A stretch of 64,000 bases of DNA from contig NZ_JARYTI010000016.1 of the NCBI RefSeq assembly GCF_029911635.1, positions 42,630 to 106,629 on the forward strand. Direction: 5' to 3'. Source of the stretch: Sphingomonas sp. AR_OL41 (GTDB taxonomy: Bacteria > Pseudomonadota > Alphaproteobacteria > Sphingomonadales > Sphingomonadaceae). This document shows positions 28,180 to 37,073 of this stretch, piece after piece. The notes beneath the pieces were generated by a model. It saw only the letters and a list, made by a program, of their open reading frames with translations, was not told where the DNA came from and made no database searches. Position 1 is the first letter of the stretch, and the number at the start of each line of letters is the position of its first letter. The position numbers and the translations under genes were made by a program.

Positions 28180-28680
28180 ATGCTGAAATATGCCCTTCTC
28201 GCCGGCGCGATGATGCTGTCGGCCCCCGCCGTGGCGCAGGACAAGCCTGCTACGCCACAGACCCCCGCCGCCACGCAGCCGGCGCCGACCCAGACCGATC
28301 CGGCACAGCCGGTCACCCCGGCGCCGCAAGCGGCAACACCGGCGCAAGATTCCACGTCGATGACGACGGCGACCGACCCCGCTGCGCAGCCTCAGGCCCA
28401 GGCAGCGACGGCGCAGCCAATGACCAAGGCGCAGCAGATCGCACAGGTGGTCGACACCGAGTTCGCCACCTATGACGCGGACAAGAACGGCGTGCTGAGC
28501 GCGACCGAGTTCGATGCCTGGATGGTGGCGCTGAAGACGGCGGCCGACCCGACCACCAAGGCCGACGCGCCGGCGACCAAGAAATGGCTGACGCTCGCCT
28601 TCACCCAGGCCGACACGGACAAGAGCAAATCGGTTTCCAAGACCGAGCTCAATGGCTTCCTTGTTGCCGGTAACTCGTAA
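28180..28680 (+). CDS. Secreted EF-hand calcium-binding protein
   Basis: 166 residues from ATG 28180, with GGAGA upstream. A signal peptide (LKYALLAGAMMLSAPAVAQ) is followed by a Pro/Ala/Gln/Thr-rich linker of about 60 residues. Two EF-hand loops are visible: DADKNGVLSATE, which is canonical, and DTDKSKSVSKTE, which has Ser in place of the central Gly. It is expected to be a periplasmic or extracellular calcium binder; no partner is evident. A strong hairpin follows the stop. Confidence 0.85.
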   Translation: MLKYALLAGAMMLSAPAVAQDKPATPQTPAATQPAPTQTDPAQPVTPAPQAATPAQDSTSMTTATDPAAQPQAQAATAQPMTKAQQIAQVVDTEFATYDADKNGVLSATEFDAWMVALKTAADPTTKADAPATKKWLTLAFTQADTDKSKSVSKTELNGFLVAGNS

Positions 28681-28697
28681 CTGATCGGCCGAAACGT

Positions 28698-28726
28698 GGC
28701 CGCCGCACCAAGTCGGTGCGGCGGCC
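28698..28726. terminator. Strong hairpin between EF-hand gene and radC (bidirectional)
   Basis: GGCCGCCGCACC (28698-28709) pairs perfectly with GGTGCGGCGGCC (28715-28726) around a five-base loop. It lies between two convergent genes. No T run follows on either strand, so termination efficiency is uncertain. Confidence 0.6.
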
Positions 28727-28735
28727 CTGTCGCGT

Positions 28736-29419
28736 TCAGATGAGCCCCATCGCCCGCAGGCTGGCATGGCCCTTGGTGCCGATCACGACATGGTCGTGTA
28801 CCGCGATGTCGAATTGCCGGGCGGCCTCGATCATCTTGCGCGTCAGGTCGATATCAGCGCGGCTCGGTTGCGGGTCGCCGCTGGGATGATTGTGGACCAG
28901 GATGATCGCCGCCGACCCCAGATCGATCGCGCGTCGCACCACCTCGCGGACATGCACGGCCGCTTCGGCGATCGTCCCCTCGCTGACCAGTTCGTCACGG
29001 ATCAGCAGGTTGCGTGTGTTGAGATGAAGCACGCGAACGCGCTCGATCGTGTGGTGCGCCATGTCGGCGCGGAGATAATCCAGCACCGCCTGCCAGTTCG
29101 ACAGCACCGGCCGATCGTCGAGATCGTTGCGCAACAGCCGCAAGGCCGTCGCCTGGACGATCTTGAGCGCGGCGATCGAGGTATCGCCCATGCCCTTGAT
29201 CCGGCCCAGTGCCTCGGCATTGGCGGCAAGCAGACCGCCGATGCCGCCAAACTCCTTGAGCAGGGCCTTGGCCAGCGGCTTGGTGTCGCGGCGCGGGATG
29301 GCGAGGCCGAGCAGATATTCGATCAACTCGTAATCGGGCATGCCCTCGCCGCCGGTCTCGACGAGCCGCTGGCGCAACCGCGCGCGATGGCCGAGATGAT
29401 CGGGGGGCGGAACACTCAT
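28736..29419 (-). CDS. radC: RadC-family JAB-domain protein
   Basis: 227 residues. N-terminal helix-hairpin-helix-like region (LLGLAIPRRDTKPLAKALL, LGRIKGMGDTSIAALK) and a C-terminal JAB/MPN domain with the metal motif VHNHPSGDPQPSRAD. The name comes from an old DNA-repair assignment; the real activity is not settled. Start at ATG 29419. It is divergent from the ydbH-like gene, with about 85 bases between the two starts. Confidence 0.93.
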   Translation of the reverse strand: MSVPPPDHLGHRARLRQRLVETGGEGMPDYELIEYLLGLAIPRRDTKPLAKALLKEFGGIGGLLAANAEALGRIKGMGDTSIAALKIVQATALRLLRNDLDDRPVLSNWQAVLDYLRADMAHHTIERVRVLHLNTRNLLIRDELVSEGTIAEAAVHVREVVRRAIDLGSAAIILVHNHPSGDPQPSRADIDLTRKMIEAARQFDIAVHDHVVIGTKGHASLRAMGLI

Positions 29420-29504
29420 TACGCTTAAGGATTAAACAGCGGACGGTTGCCGCGCAATCGTCCTGCCCTATGCTGGCAGACACTTTGAAGACGGAAAGGC
29501 CGGC

Positions 29505-32500
29505 GTGACGCCAGACGACAGCGACATGCCCGACGCCGCGACGAGCGCGCCACGCCGTCGGCGTGCGCGCGCCGTTGCGCTGGCGTTGCTTGCGTTGTTG
29601 CTGCTGGCGTTGCTGGTGGGGTGGACGCAGCGCAAGCCCATCGCCAGCAGCTATATCGACGGCTATCTCGCCGGGTACGGCGTGCCGGCGCGCTACAAGA
29701 TCGCCGATCTCGGCTTTGGGCGGCAACGCCTGACCGATGTCGTGATCGGTCCCGCCGCCAGGCCCGATCTGATCGCCGACTGGATAGAACTGCGCACGCA
29801 TGTCGGCATCGGTGGAGTCGTCGTCGATGAAATCCGCACCGGCCACGCCCGGCTGCGCGCCACGCTGGTGCAGGGCAAACTCTCGCTTGGCGCGATCGAC
29901 CGGCTGTTGCCGGCGCCGAGCGGCAAGCCCTTCGCGCTGCCCGCAATCGTCGCTGATATCGCCGACGCGCGGGTGCGGCTCGAAACGCCACAGGGCGTCA
30001 TCGGGTTGAAGATCGCGGGCTTCGGCCGGCTCGACAATGGCTTTCGCGGGCAGGTTGCCGCTGTCGCCGACACGCTCGGCGCAGGCGGATGCACACTGAC
30101 CCGTGCCGGTGGCGTGATGCGCGTGCAGGTTCTTGCGGGCGCACCGAAGCTGACCGGGCCGGTGCGGCTGGGTACCGCCACCTGCGGCACGACCGCGCTG
30201 CGTGACATGGGCGCCGATCTCAGCGTGTCGTTATCGCCCGCGCTCGACCATTGGGACGGTAAGGCGCGCGTCATGCTTGCCGAGCTGACGCATCCGGCCG
30301 GCGCGCTTGCCGCGCTCGACGGGACGATCACCGGCGCCGGATCGATGGCTGCAATGTCGGGCGACATCGACCTTGCATCCGGGCGCGGCGAGGCCGGCGG
30401 ATGGCGCGCCGGCACGCTGACGGCGTCTGCCCATTACCGTGTCGGCGCGAGCGGCGTGGCGTTCGACGGTAAAGTCGGCGCCCACCTCGCGGCCGATGCC
30501 GCGACCTTGCGCGATATCGCCGGGCGCGTCGATATCGCCGACGGCACGCCGCTCGCCCCATTGGCGCGCAAGCTGACGGCCGCGCTCGCCGCTGCCGGCC
30601 GTGATTTCGGCGTCGATGCCAGCGTCGCGCTGCGCAACGAGCGCGGTGACGGGCAAATCGCTGTGTCCGGCATGCACCTCGCCGCGCGCAGCGGTGCGCA
30701 GTTGCGGCTGTCCGGCGGGAAGGGTGTGCTCTATCGCTGGCGCGATGGTGCGAGCCTTATCGATGGGACGGCGGCCTTCGAGGGCGGGGGGCTCCCGACC
30801 GGACGCGTCGATCTCGCCCAACGGAGCCCCGGTGGGCCGATCAGCGGGACAGCGGTGTTGCAACCCTATGCCGCCGGCGACGCCCAGCTTTCCGCCACGC
30901 CGATTCGTTTCGCGATTGCGGGCCAGACGACGCGCGTGACGACGCAAGTGACGCTGTCGGGCCCAGTTGGCGATGGCCGGGTCGAAGGGTTGTCGCTGCC
31001 GATCGACGCACGCTGGAACGGGCGTGGCGGGCTGCTCGTGAACCCCGCTTGTGCCCCCTTGTCGTTCCGGCGCGTCGCGCTGTCGGGTGTCGTGCTGCAG
31101 CCGGCGAGCGTGATACTTTGCCCGCGCAATCGCGCGCTTTTCAGCCTCGATCATGGGGTTGTCGGCGGCGGTGCCCATCTTCCGGCCGTGCGTCTGGCGG
31201 GCTCGAGCGGTTCCAGCCCACTCATACTATCGGCGGCGTCGATCGATGTTGGCCTGGCCGGGCCCGACTTCACGGCGAACATGGTCGCGGTGCGGCTCGG
31301 CGCCGCCGACAGCCAGACCCGGCTGGATATCGCCGCGCTGCATGGCGGCTATGTTCAGGGGAATCTTGCCGGGCGATTCGACGGCGGAGCCGGTCGGATC
31401 GGTGCCGTGCCGCTGCTCCTGTCGAAGGTCGCGGGAGACTGGAACTTTAAAGAAGCTGTGCTGTCGATCACGGGCGGCCTGAACGTCGACGATGCGGCGG
31501 TCGCGCCGCGCTTCAAAACGCTGGTCGGCCGCGATGTGCGGCTGGCGCTGAAAGAAGGCGTCATCACCGCGACCGGTAATCTCGTCTCGCCGGAGAAGAA
31601 TGTCGCGGTCGCGCAGGTCGCCTTGGCGCACGACCTGTCGCACGGCACCGGTCGCGCCGATCTCACCGTGCCGGCAATCACCTTTTCAAAGGCGTTCCAG
31701 CCGAAGGAACTGACCGGCATCACGGACGGCGTCATCGAAGAGGTCAACGGCACCGTCGCAGGGGAGGGGCATATCCGCTGGACGCCGCAGGGGGTGACCA
31801 GCGACGGTGTGTTCCGCACCGCCGGAACCGATCTCGCCGCGGCGTTCGGCCCGGTGACGGGCATTGCCGGCGAGATCCGCTTCACCGATCTGCTCAACCT
31901 CGAAAGCGCGCCCGGGCAGGTCGCCACGATCAAGTCGGTCAACCCCGGCGTCGCGGTCCAGGACGGCACGATCCGCTACCAGACGTTGCCCGGCGCGCGC
32001 ATCCGTATCGAAGACGGGCGCTGGCCGTTCGCCGGGGGTTCGCTCGTGCTCGATCCGACATTGCTCGATTTCGATATCGCGCAAAAGCGCCGCATGACCT
32101 TTCGCGTCACCGGGATGGACGCGGGCCAGTTCCTGCAGCAGTTCGACTTCAAGAACCTCAACGCCACCGGCACCTTCGACGGCACCTTGCCGATGGTGTT
32201 CGATCAGAGCGGCGGGCGGATCGAAGCGGGCCAGTTGAAGGCGCGGCCCGGCGGCGGTTCGATTGCCTATCTTGGTGAGATTACTGAGCGCGACGTCGGT
32301 TTCTGGGGCAACCTCGCCTTCCAGGCGCTGAAGGCGCTGAACTATCGCGATCTCGATATCGTCATGAACGGCCCGCTGGCCGGCGACGTGATCACCGAGG
32401 TCCACTTCGCCGGGGTCAGCCAGGGGGCAGGGGCCAAACGCAACTTCCTCCTCGATCGGCTGCAGAAACTGCCGTTCGTCTTCAACCTGCGAATCACCGC

Positions 32501-32663
32501 GCCCTTCCGTTCGCTGGTCAGCACGGCAGAGGACATTTACGATCCGCGCCGGCTGATCGAGCGCAACCTGCCGGCGTTGATCGAGGAGCAGAACAAGCGT
32601 GCCCGGCCGCCGACACCCCCGCCTTCTCCCGTTCAGCCCTCCGACAGCAGGACCATGCCATGA
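29505..32663 (+). CDS. ydbH: YdbH-family AsmA-like intermembrane lipid transport protein
   Basis: 1052 residues from GTG 29505 (ATG 29526 is an alternative). After a basic stretch (PRRRRARAV) a single helix (ALALLALLLLALLVGW) anchors it in the inner membrane. The rest is a long, repetitive beta-rich periplasmic domain ending in a segment with LNYRDLDIVMNGPLAGDVITEVHF, which I recognise as the YdbH C-terminal domain. In E. coli YdbH acts with TamB and YhdP in moving glycerophospholipids to the outer membrane. The downstream ynbE-like and ydbL-like genes, overlapping or adjacent, complete the known ydbH-ynbE-ydbL set. The stop overlaps a possible ATG of the next gene. Confidence 0.88.
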   Translation: MTPDDSDMPDAATSAPRRRRARAVALALLALLLLALLVGWTQRKPIASSYIDGYLAGYGVPARYKIADLGFGRQRLTDVVIGPAARPDLIADWIELRTHVGIGGVVVDEIRTGHARLRATLVQGKLSLGAIDRLLPAPSGKPFALPAIVADIADARVRLETPQGVIGLKIAGFGRLDNGFRGQVAAVADTLGAGGCTLTRAGGVMRVQVLAGAPKLTGPVRLGTATCGTTALRDMGADLSVSLSPALDHWDGKARVMLAELTHPAGALAALDGTITGAGSMAAMSGDIDLASGRGEAGGWRAGTLTASAHYRVGASGVAFDGKVGAHLAADAATLRDIAGRVDIADGTPLAPLARKLTAALAAAGRDFGVDASVALRNERGDGQIAVSGMHLAARSGAQLRLSGGKGVLYRWRDGASLIDGTAAFEGGGLPTGRVDLAQRSPGGPISGTAVLQPYAAGDAQLSATPIRFAIAGQTTRVTTQVTLSGPVGDGRVEGLSLPIDARWNGRGGLLVNPACAPLSFRRVALSGVVLQPASVILCPRNRALFSLDHGVVGGGAHLPAVRLAGSSGSSPLILSAASIDVGLAGPDFTANMVAVRLGAADSQTRLDIAALHGGYVQGNLAGRFDGGAGRIGAVPLLLSKVAGDWNFKEAVLSITGGLNVDDAAVAPRFKTLVGRDVRLALKEGVITATGNLVSPEKNVAVAQVALAHDLSHGTGRADLTVPAITFSKAFQPKELTGITDGVIEEVNGTVAGEGHIRWTPQGVTSDGVFRTAGTDLAAAFGPVTGIAGEIRFTDLLNLESAPGQVATIKSVNPGVAVQDGTIRYQTLPGARIRIEDGRWPFAGGSLVLDPTLLDFDIAQKRRMTFRVTGMDAGQFLQQFDFKNLNATGTFDGTLPMVFDQSGGRIEAGQLKARPGGGSIAYLGEITERDVGFWGNLAFQALKALNYRDLDIVMNGPLAGDVITEVHFAGVSQGAGAKRNFLLDRLQKLPFVFNLRITAPFRSLVSTAEDIYDPRRLIERNLPALIEEQNKRARPPTPPPSPVQPSDSRTMP

Positions 32664-32710
32664 CGCAAACAGGATTGACGCCGCGCGAGCGGAGACCGAC
32701 GAGTGAGGTG

Positions 32711-32893
32711 ATGAACAGGGTGATCGCGATAGCCGTCCTTGCGGCGGCAGGTTTGACCAGCGGATGCGTCAATGTGACGGCGCCCGACAAGCCGATTGTG
32801 ATCAACCTCAACATCACCATCACCCAGGCGGTCGTCTACCGCCTCGATGGTGAGGCGAAGACGCTGATCCAGCAGAATCCGGGAATCTTTTGA
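32711..32893 (+). CDS. ynbE: YnbE-family lipoprotein
   Basis: 60 residues from ATG 32711, close to the 61 of E. coli YnbE; an upstream ATG at 32660 that overlaps the ydbH stop would add 17 residues before the signal peptide. The signal peptide ends in a lipobox (AAAGLTSGC), then VNVTAPDKPIVINLNITITQ, the conserved beta-forming segment. In E. coli this outer-membrane lipoprotein assembles with YdbH to form an intermembrane bridge. Stop overlaps the ydbL start. Confidence 0.88.
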   Translation: MNRVIAIAVLAAAGLTSGCVNVTAPDKPIVINLNITITQAVVYRLDGEAKTLIQQNPGIF

Positions 32894-33273
32894 TGACCAA
32901 GACCCATGCCCGTTTCATCATCGCGCTCGCCGCGGTGTCGCTGTGCGCCGGGACCGCGCTGGCCCAGGCACGCGACCCGGCCTATGCAGCTGCCCGCGCC
33001 GCCGGCGAGGTGGGCGAGCAGCCCGATGGCTATCTCGGCGTGGTCGGCGACGGCTCGCCCGAGATCCACAAGCTGGTCAACGGCATCAACATCCAGCGCA
33101 AGGCGGCTTATACGCGCGGTGCAGGGTCCGGGGCGACGATCGAACAGTTCGCATTCGTGTCGGGCTGCAACCTGATCGCCAAGACTGCCCCGGGCGAGAA
33201 ATACAAGGCGCCGAGCGGCGAGTGGAAGACACGGACGAGCGCCGCGCCCGAGCGCGATCCGCGCTGCATCTGA
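32893..33273 (+). CDS. ydbL: YdbL-family periplasmic protein (DUF1318)
   Basis: 126 residues from ATG 32893, which overlaps the ynbE stop by one base. Signal peptide (IIALAAVSLCAGTALAQA) then the DUF1318 region with EVGEQPDGYLGVVGDGSPEI and NIQRKAAYTRGA. In E. coli YdbL modulates the YdbH-YnbE complex. The C-terminal 40 residues contain two cysteines (SGCNLIAKT and DPRCI) that could form a disulfide. Confidence 0.88.
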   Translation: MTKTHARFIIALAAVSLCAGTALAQARDPAYAAARAAGEVGEQPDGYLGVVGDGSPEIHKLVNGINIQRKAAYTRGAGSGATIEQFAFVSGCNLIAKTAPGEKYKAPSGEWKTRTSAAPERDPRCI

Positions 33274-33382
33274 GCGCATCGCTCGCGATAGCTGCGGCCA
33301 CCTCCCGCAACGGTTGACTCGGTGCGGTGCCCTTTCTAAACGGGCGCCGCAACGGGGGCTCGACCCCATGTTCCTCGTCGCC

Positions 33383-33409
33383 CGCCGCAAGGTGAGGCGG
33401 CGTTTTCTT
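33383..33409 (+). terminator. Rho-independent terminator after ydbL
   Basis: CGCCGC (33383-33388) pairs with GCGGCG (33397-33402), with loop AAGGTGAG, followed by TTTTCTT. It separates the ydbHEL-type operon from the ATP-synthase genes that start at 33428. Confidence 0.7.
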
Positions 33410-33427
33410 ATCAGGATGTGATCCACC

Positions 33428-33712
33428 TTGGCTGACGATCGCCAGAACGACGACCTTGACCAGCGTATCGCGCAAGCGCGTGCGACTGAGCAGGCACGCG
33501 TCGGTGGCGTTGCGCCGGCACCTAAGGGCTATGGTCAGGGTTCGCGCGTGCTCGCGGAGCTGATCGGCGTGCCTGCCGGTGCCGCACTGATCGGCTGGGT
33601 GCTCGATCGCTGGCTCGGCACTTCGCCCTGGATCCTGCTGGTCCTGCTGGCGCTCGGCGTGATCGCGGCCTTTCGCAACATCTTCCGCATTTCGAAGGAG
33701 CGCGCCGAATGA
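33428..33712 (+). CDS. atpI: ATP synthase accessory protein AtpI
   Basis: 94 residues from TTG 33428, with AGGATGTG upstream. A charged N-terminus is followed by two transmembrane helices (ELIGVPAGAALIGWVLDRWL and PWILLVLLALGVIAAFRNIF) with the AtpI/AtpZ pattern GxxxGxxxDxxxGT. The family assists c-ring assembly or magnesium supply. First gene of the F0 operon; its stop overlaps the next start. Confidence 0.9.
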   Translation: MADDRQNDDLDQRIAQARATEQARVGGVAPAPKGYGQGSRVLAELIGVPAGAALIGWVLDRWLGTSPWILLVLLALGVIAAFRNIFRISKERAE

Positions 33713-34491
33713 GCGCCGGCAAGATCGACCCGATGGAGCAGTTCATGGTCGAGCCCGTGCTCGGCCATCATTTCACGCTCTTCGGCTACGATGTCTCGTT
33801 CACCAACTCGGCACTGTTCATGGTCGTCGTTTTCGTGCTGCTTGCGGCCTTCGTGTCGGGCGGGCTGAAGCGTCAGCTGGTCCCGGGCCGCTGGCAGGTT
33901 GCGGTCGAGAGCATGATCGGCTTCATTGATAACATGGTGTCGGTCAATATCGGCGAGGGCGGCAAGAAATTTGCGCCGTACATCTTCTCGCTGTTCTTCT
34001 TCATCCTGTTCGCCAATCTCGTCGGCGTGATGCCGATCGCGATCATCCCAGGCTTCCATACCTTCGCCGTGACCAGTCACATCACCGTGACGGCGGTGCT
34101 CGCCTTCGTGTCGTTCGGCATCGTTCTGGCGGTCGGCCTGTGGAAGCATGGCTTCCATTTCCTCTCGCTGTTCGTCCCGCACGGAACGCCGGCATGGCTG
34201 TTGTGGCTGATCCCGCCGGTCGAGCTGCTGTCGTTCCTCGTGCGACCGTTCAGCTTGGGCCTGCGACTGTTCGTCGCGATGACCGCCGGACACATCCTGC
34301 TCGAAGTGTTCGGCAGCTTCGTCGTCCAGGGCATCAACGCCGGCGGTCCGCTGGGATGGCTGGTCAGCGGCCTCAGCTTCGTGATGATCATCGGCGTGAG
34401 CGCGCTTGAATTGCTGGTATGCGCGATCCAGGCCTATGTGTTCGCGCTGCTTACCTCGCTTTACCTCCACGACGCGGTGCATCTGCACTAA
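33709..34491 (+). CDS. atpB: ATP synthase F0 subunit a
   Basis: 260 residues; starts with ATGA overlap with atpI. Six helices. The proton-channel helix contains the essential arginine in FSLGLRLFVAMTAGHILLE, and the chain has the family block NLVGVMPI. It forms the proton half-channels against the c-ring. Confidence 0.97.
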   Translation: MSAGKIDPMEQFMVEPVLGHHFTLFGYDVSFTNSALFMVVVFVLLAAFVSGGLKRQLVPGRWQVAVESMIGFIDNMVSVNIGEGGKKFAPYIFSLFFFILFANLVGVMPIAIIPGFHTFAVTSHITVTAVLAFVSFGIVLAVGLWKHGFHFLSLFVPHGTPAWLLWLIPPVELLSFLVRPFSLGLRLFVAMTAGHILLEVFGSFVVQGINAGGPLGWLVSGLSFVMIIGVSALELLVCAIQAYVFALLTSLYLHDAVHLH

Positions 34492-34528
34492 GTCATTGTT
34501 GTTTTGTTGATTTTGCTAGGAGCTTGAA

Positions 34529-34762
34529 ATGACTGATCTTGGTGCAATGTACATCGGCGCAGGCCTCGCCGCGATCGGCGTCGGCCTCGCTGCGCTCGGC
34601 GTGGGCAACGTGTTCGGTTCGTTCCTCGAAGGCGCGTTGCGCAATCCTTCGGCTGCCGACGGCCAGCAGGGTCGCCTGTTCATCGGCTTCGCGGCGTCGG
34701 AGCTTCTCGGTCTGATCGCGTTCGTGGTCTCGATCCTGATCCTCTTCGTCGTCCGCAAGTAA
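34529..34762 (+). CDS. atpE: ATP synthase F0 subunit c
   Basis: 77 residues. Two helices with a polar RNP loop (residues 38-40) and the ion-carrying Glu58 in FAASELLGLIAFV. The first helix is rich in GxGxG (IGAGLAAIGVGLAALGVG), as expected for a rotor ring subunit. Same strand, between subunits a and b'. Confidence 0.98.
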   Translation: MTDLGAMYIGAGLAAIGVGLAALGVGNVFGSFLEGALRNPSAADGQQGRLFIGFAASELLGLIAFVVSILILFVVRK

Positions 34763-34777
34763 ACAAGAGCGACCTCG

Positions 34778-35272
34778 ATGCCTCAGCTTTCCCAGATCGG
34801 CGAAATCTACGCCTCGCAGCTATTCTGGCTCGCGGTCGTTTTTGCGCTGATCTATTTCGGGATCGGTCGTGCGATGGTCCCCCGGATCGAGCGCACGATC
34901 GATGATCGTGACGCCCGCATCAAGGGGGATCTCGACGCGGCGGAAGCCGCCAGGGCTGCGGCATCGACGCTCGACCATGATTATCATGCCGGGCTCGACG
35001 CGGCACGCTCCACCGCACTGCGCGACGTCACCGAGGCCAAGGTCAAGGCGACGGCGGCAGCCGAGACGCGGGTCAAGGCGGGCGACGCCAAGCTGGCGAG
35101 CGCCGTTGCCGATGCGGCTAACCGTATCGGTGCATCGCGCGCTGCCGCGATGGCCGAGATCGAGGCCGCGACGGTCGAAGCTGTCCAGGACATCGTCACC
35201 AAATTGTCCGGCGTTAAGGTCGACCGCACCACTGCGGCGGCCAAGGTCAAGGCGGAACTGGCACATGGCTGA
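34778..35272 (+). CDS. atpG: ATP synthase F0 subunit b'
   Basis: 164 residues. One N-terminal helix (FWLAVVFALIYFGIGRAM) followed by a long Ala/Glu/Lys-rich coiled coil. Phototrophs and most alphaproteobacteria use two different b-type stator subunits; this is the b' type because it comes first and lacks the N-terminal extension of the next gene. Its stop overlaps the next start by eight bases. The symbol for b' varies (atpF', atpG, atpX). Confidence 0.9.
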   Translation: MPQLSQIGEIYASQLFWLAVVFALIYFGIGRAMVPRIERTIDDRDARIKGDLDAAEAARAAASTLDHDYHAGLDAARSTALRDVTEAKVKATAAAETRVKAGDAKLASAVADAANRIGASRAAAMAEIEAATVEAVQDIVTKLSGVKVDRTTAAAKVKAELAHG

Positions 35273-35816
35273 AAACGTCGCGCACACCGTCGCCCAGGGC
35301 GGCGTTGTCGAATTGCATGCCGAGCCGACGGCGCTGGGCATTTCTGCGTCCGGCTGGGTGGCGCTGTCGATGCTGGTCGTCATCGCGATCATGCTCTGGC
35401 AGAAGGTCCCTGCGATCGTCGCCAAACTGCTGGACGACCGGATCGCGACGATCCGTAGCCAGCTCGACGAAGCTGCTCGCCTGCGGAGCGAGGCAGAGGC
35501 CGTTTTGGTCGACGCAAAGGCGCGCAGCGCCGCCAGCGTCGGTGATGCTGCGGCGATCGTCGCGCATGCCGAGGCTGAGGCCAAGACGCTGCTGGTCAAG
35601 GCTGAGGCTGACGCCAACGAGCTGATCGAACGTCGCCGCAAGATGGCCGACGACAAGATTGCCGCCGCCGAACGCGGCGCGATCGCGGAAATTCGCGCTA
35701 CGGTCGCCGATGCGGCCGTGCGGGCAGCCGCCGCAATTATCGCCGAGCAGCATGGCGCGGCAGCCGACAAGGCGCTGGTCGATCGCACCATCGCCGGGCT
35801 CGGCCGCCCCAACTGA
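35265..35816 (+). CDS. atpF: ATP synthase F0 subunit b
   Basis: 183 residues from ATG 35265, overlapping the b' gene by eight bases. A 25-residue soluble N-terminus precedes one helix (GWVALSMLVVIAIMLWQKV) and a long coiled coil that forms the peripheral stalk with b'. Last gene of the F0 operon; the F1 genes are not in the window, as is usual for alphaproteobacteria. Confidence 0.95.
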   Translation: MAENVAHTVAQGGVVELHAEPTALGISASGWVALSMLVVIAIMLWQKVPAIVAKLLDDRIATIRSQLDEAARLRSEAEAVLVDAKARSAASVGDAAAIVAHAEAEAKTLLVKAEADANELIERRRKMADDKIAAAERGAIAEIRATVADAAVRAAAAIIAEQHGAAADKALVDRTIAGLGRPN

Positions 35817-35896
35817 TCGTTCCGCGGGGCGCGCGGAGCGGCTACATTCCAGACCGGGCGGCGATTCGCGCCGTGCCTAGCTCGGAAAGAAACCTC

Positions 35897-36232
35897 ATGA
35901 AGCTCTTCACCTGCTGCGCCGCCTTGGTTGCGCTGACCGCTGCGCCGGCATTGGCGCAGACCGCGACGCCGGCCCCTGCCGCCACGCCAGCGCCCGCAGC
36001 TGCGGCGCCCGCTGCCACTGCCAAGTTCACGCTCGATTCGCCGATCGAGACGCTGGTCGCCGACGCCTCGGCCAAGCAAGTGCTCGACACCGATCTTCCC
36101 GGCCTGACCACCAACGACAAGTACGACATGTTCAAGTCGATGTCGCTGAACCAGGTCGCCGGTTTCGCGCCCGACAAGCTGACCCCGGAACGCCTGACCA
36201 AGGTCGCGACCGACCTCGCCACGATCAAATAA
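35897..36232 (+). CDS. Small secreted protein with Ala/Pro-rich linker
   Basis: 111 residues from ATG 35897, with GGAAAGAAA upstream. A signal peptide (MKLFTCCAALVALTAAPALAQ) is followed by repeats of TPAPAA, then about 70 residues (FTLDSPIETLVADASAKQVL, LTTNDKYDMFKSMSLNQVAG). The compact C-terminal part is recurrent in sphingomonads but has no named function known to me. It follows the F0 operon by 80 bases. Confidence 0.75.
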   Translation: MKLFTCCAALVALTAAPALAQTATPAPAATPAPAAAAPAATAKFTLDSPIETLVADASAKQVLDTDLPGLTTNDKYDMFKSMSLNQVAGFAPDKLTPERLTKVATDLATIK

Positions 36233-36241
36233 CGCCAAGGG

Positions 36242-36274
36242 CGGTGCGCCGGCCGATAAGGGAGGGTCGCACCG
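36242..36274. terminator. Possible terminator hairpin after the secreted protein
   Basis: CGGTGCG (36242-36248) can pair with CGCACCG (36268-36274) across a 19-base loop, between two convergent genes. No T tract; weak. Confidence 0.35.
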
Positions 36275-36283
36275 TCGTTGCCG

Positions 36284-37003
36284 TCAGTAGCGCAGCATCA
36301 CGCGCCGCGCGAAGGCGGGTGAGATGCTATAGGCGAGGCGCAGCCAGCGCGTCATGCCGACATTGACCTCGTCGCGGCCGGCGGCCATCGCCGCGACGAC
36401 TTGCCGTGCGCACGCCGGCGCGGACATTTTCCGGTGATTGTTGCCCGCCGTCATGCGCGTCTCGACGACCGGGGGCAGCACTTCCAGCACATGGACCTTC
36501 GTGCCCTGCAATTGCGCGCGTAGCGCCATGGTGAAGCTGCGCAGGCCGGCCTTGGTCGCGCAATAGACCGGCGTGCTCGCACTGGGCGCGATAGCCAGAC
36601 CGGACGTGACATTGACGATCATTGCCGCCGGTCGTGCCCGGAGCCGGTCGAGCAGCGCGACGATCAACCGGATCGGCGCGTTGAGGTTGAGGAAGATACA
36701 GCGATCGGTCGCGGCCAGGTCGATCGGCGCGTCGACATCGAAATCGCTGCCCATCCCGGCATTGTTGACCAGGATGTCGATCGTTCGGTCGCCCAGGGCC
36801 AGCAACAGTGCCGCGCATCCTGCTTGACCGGAAAGATCGGCCTCGATCGCTTCGAAGCCCTCGGCCGTGGCGGCGGCGAGCCGCGCCTCGTTGCGCCCGA
36901 TGACGATAACGTTCGTGCCCGCCGCCTTGAGTTCGCGCGCGACGGCCAACCCGATCCCGTCCGAACCGCCGGTCACCAGCGCTATCTTGCCTGCCAGTTG
37001 CAT
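36284..37003 (-). CDS. Short-chain dehydrogenase/reductase
   Basis: 239 residues. Classical SDR motifs: cofactor loop VTGGSDGIGLAVA, NNAGMGS, catalytic VTSGLAIAPS Ser and YCATKAG. The C-terminal part (VLEVLPPVVETRMTAGN) and size resemble DltE-like SDRs. Substrate unknown. It is a single gene, convergent with the upstream small secreted protein and divergent from uvrC. Confidence 0.9.
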   Translation of the reverse strand: MQLAGKIALVTGGSDGIGLAVARELKAAGTNVIVIGRNEARLAAATAEGFEAIEADLSGQAGCAALLLALGDRTIDILVNNAGMGSDFDVDAPIDLAATDRCIFLNLNAPIRLIVALLDRLRARPAAMIVNVTSGLAIAPSASTPVYCATKAGLRSFTMALRAQLQGTKVHVLEVLPPVVETRMTAGNNHRKMSAPACARQVVAAMAAGRDEVNVGMTRWLRLAYSISPAFARRVMLRY

Positions 37004-37073
37004 CGCGTCTCTCCCTGCGTTGGCAATTGATATAGCCGTTGTCGCGGGGTGGCCGGAGTCCTAACTGAGGGGC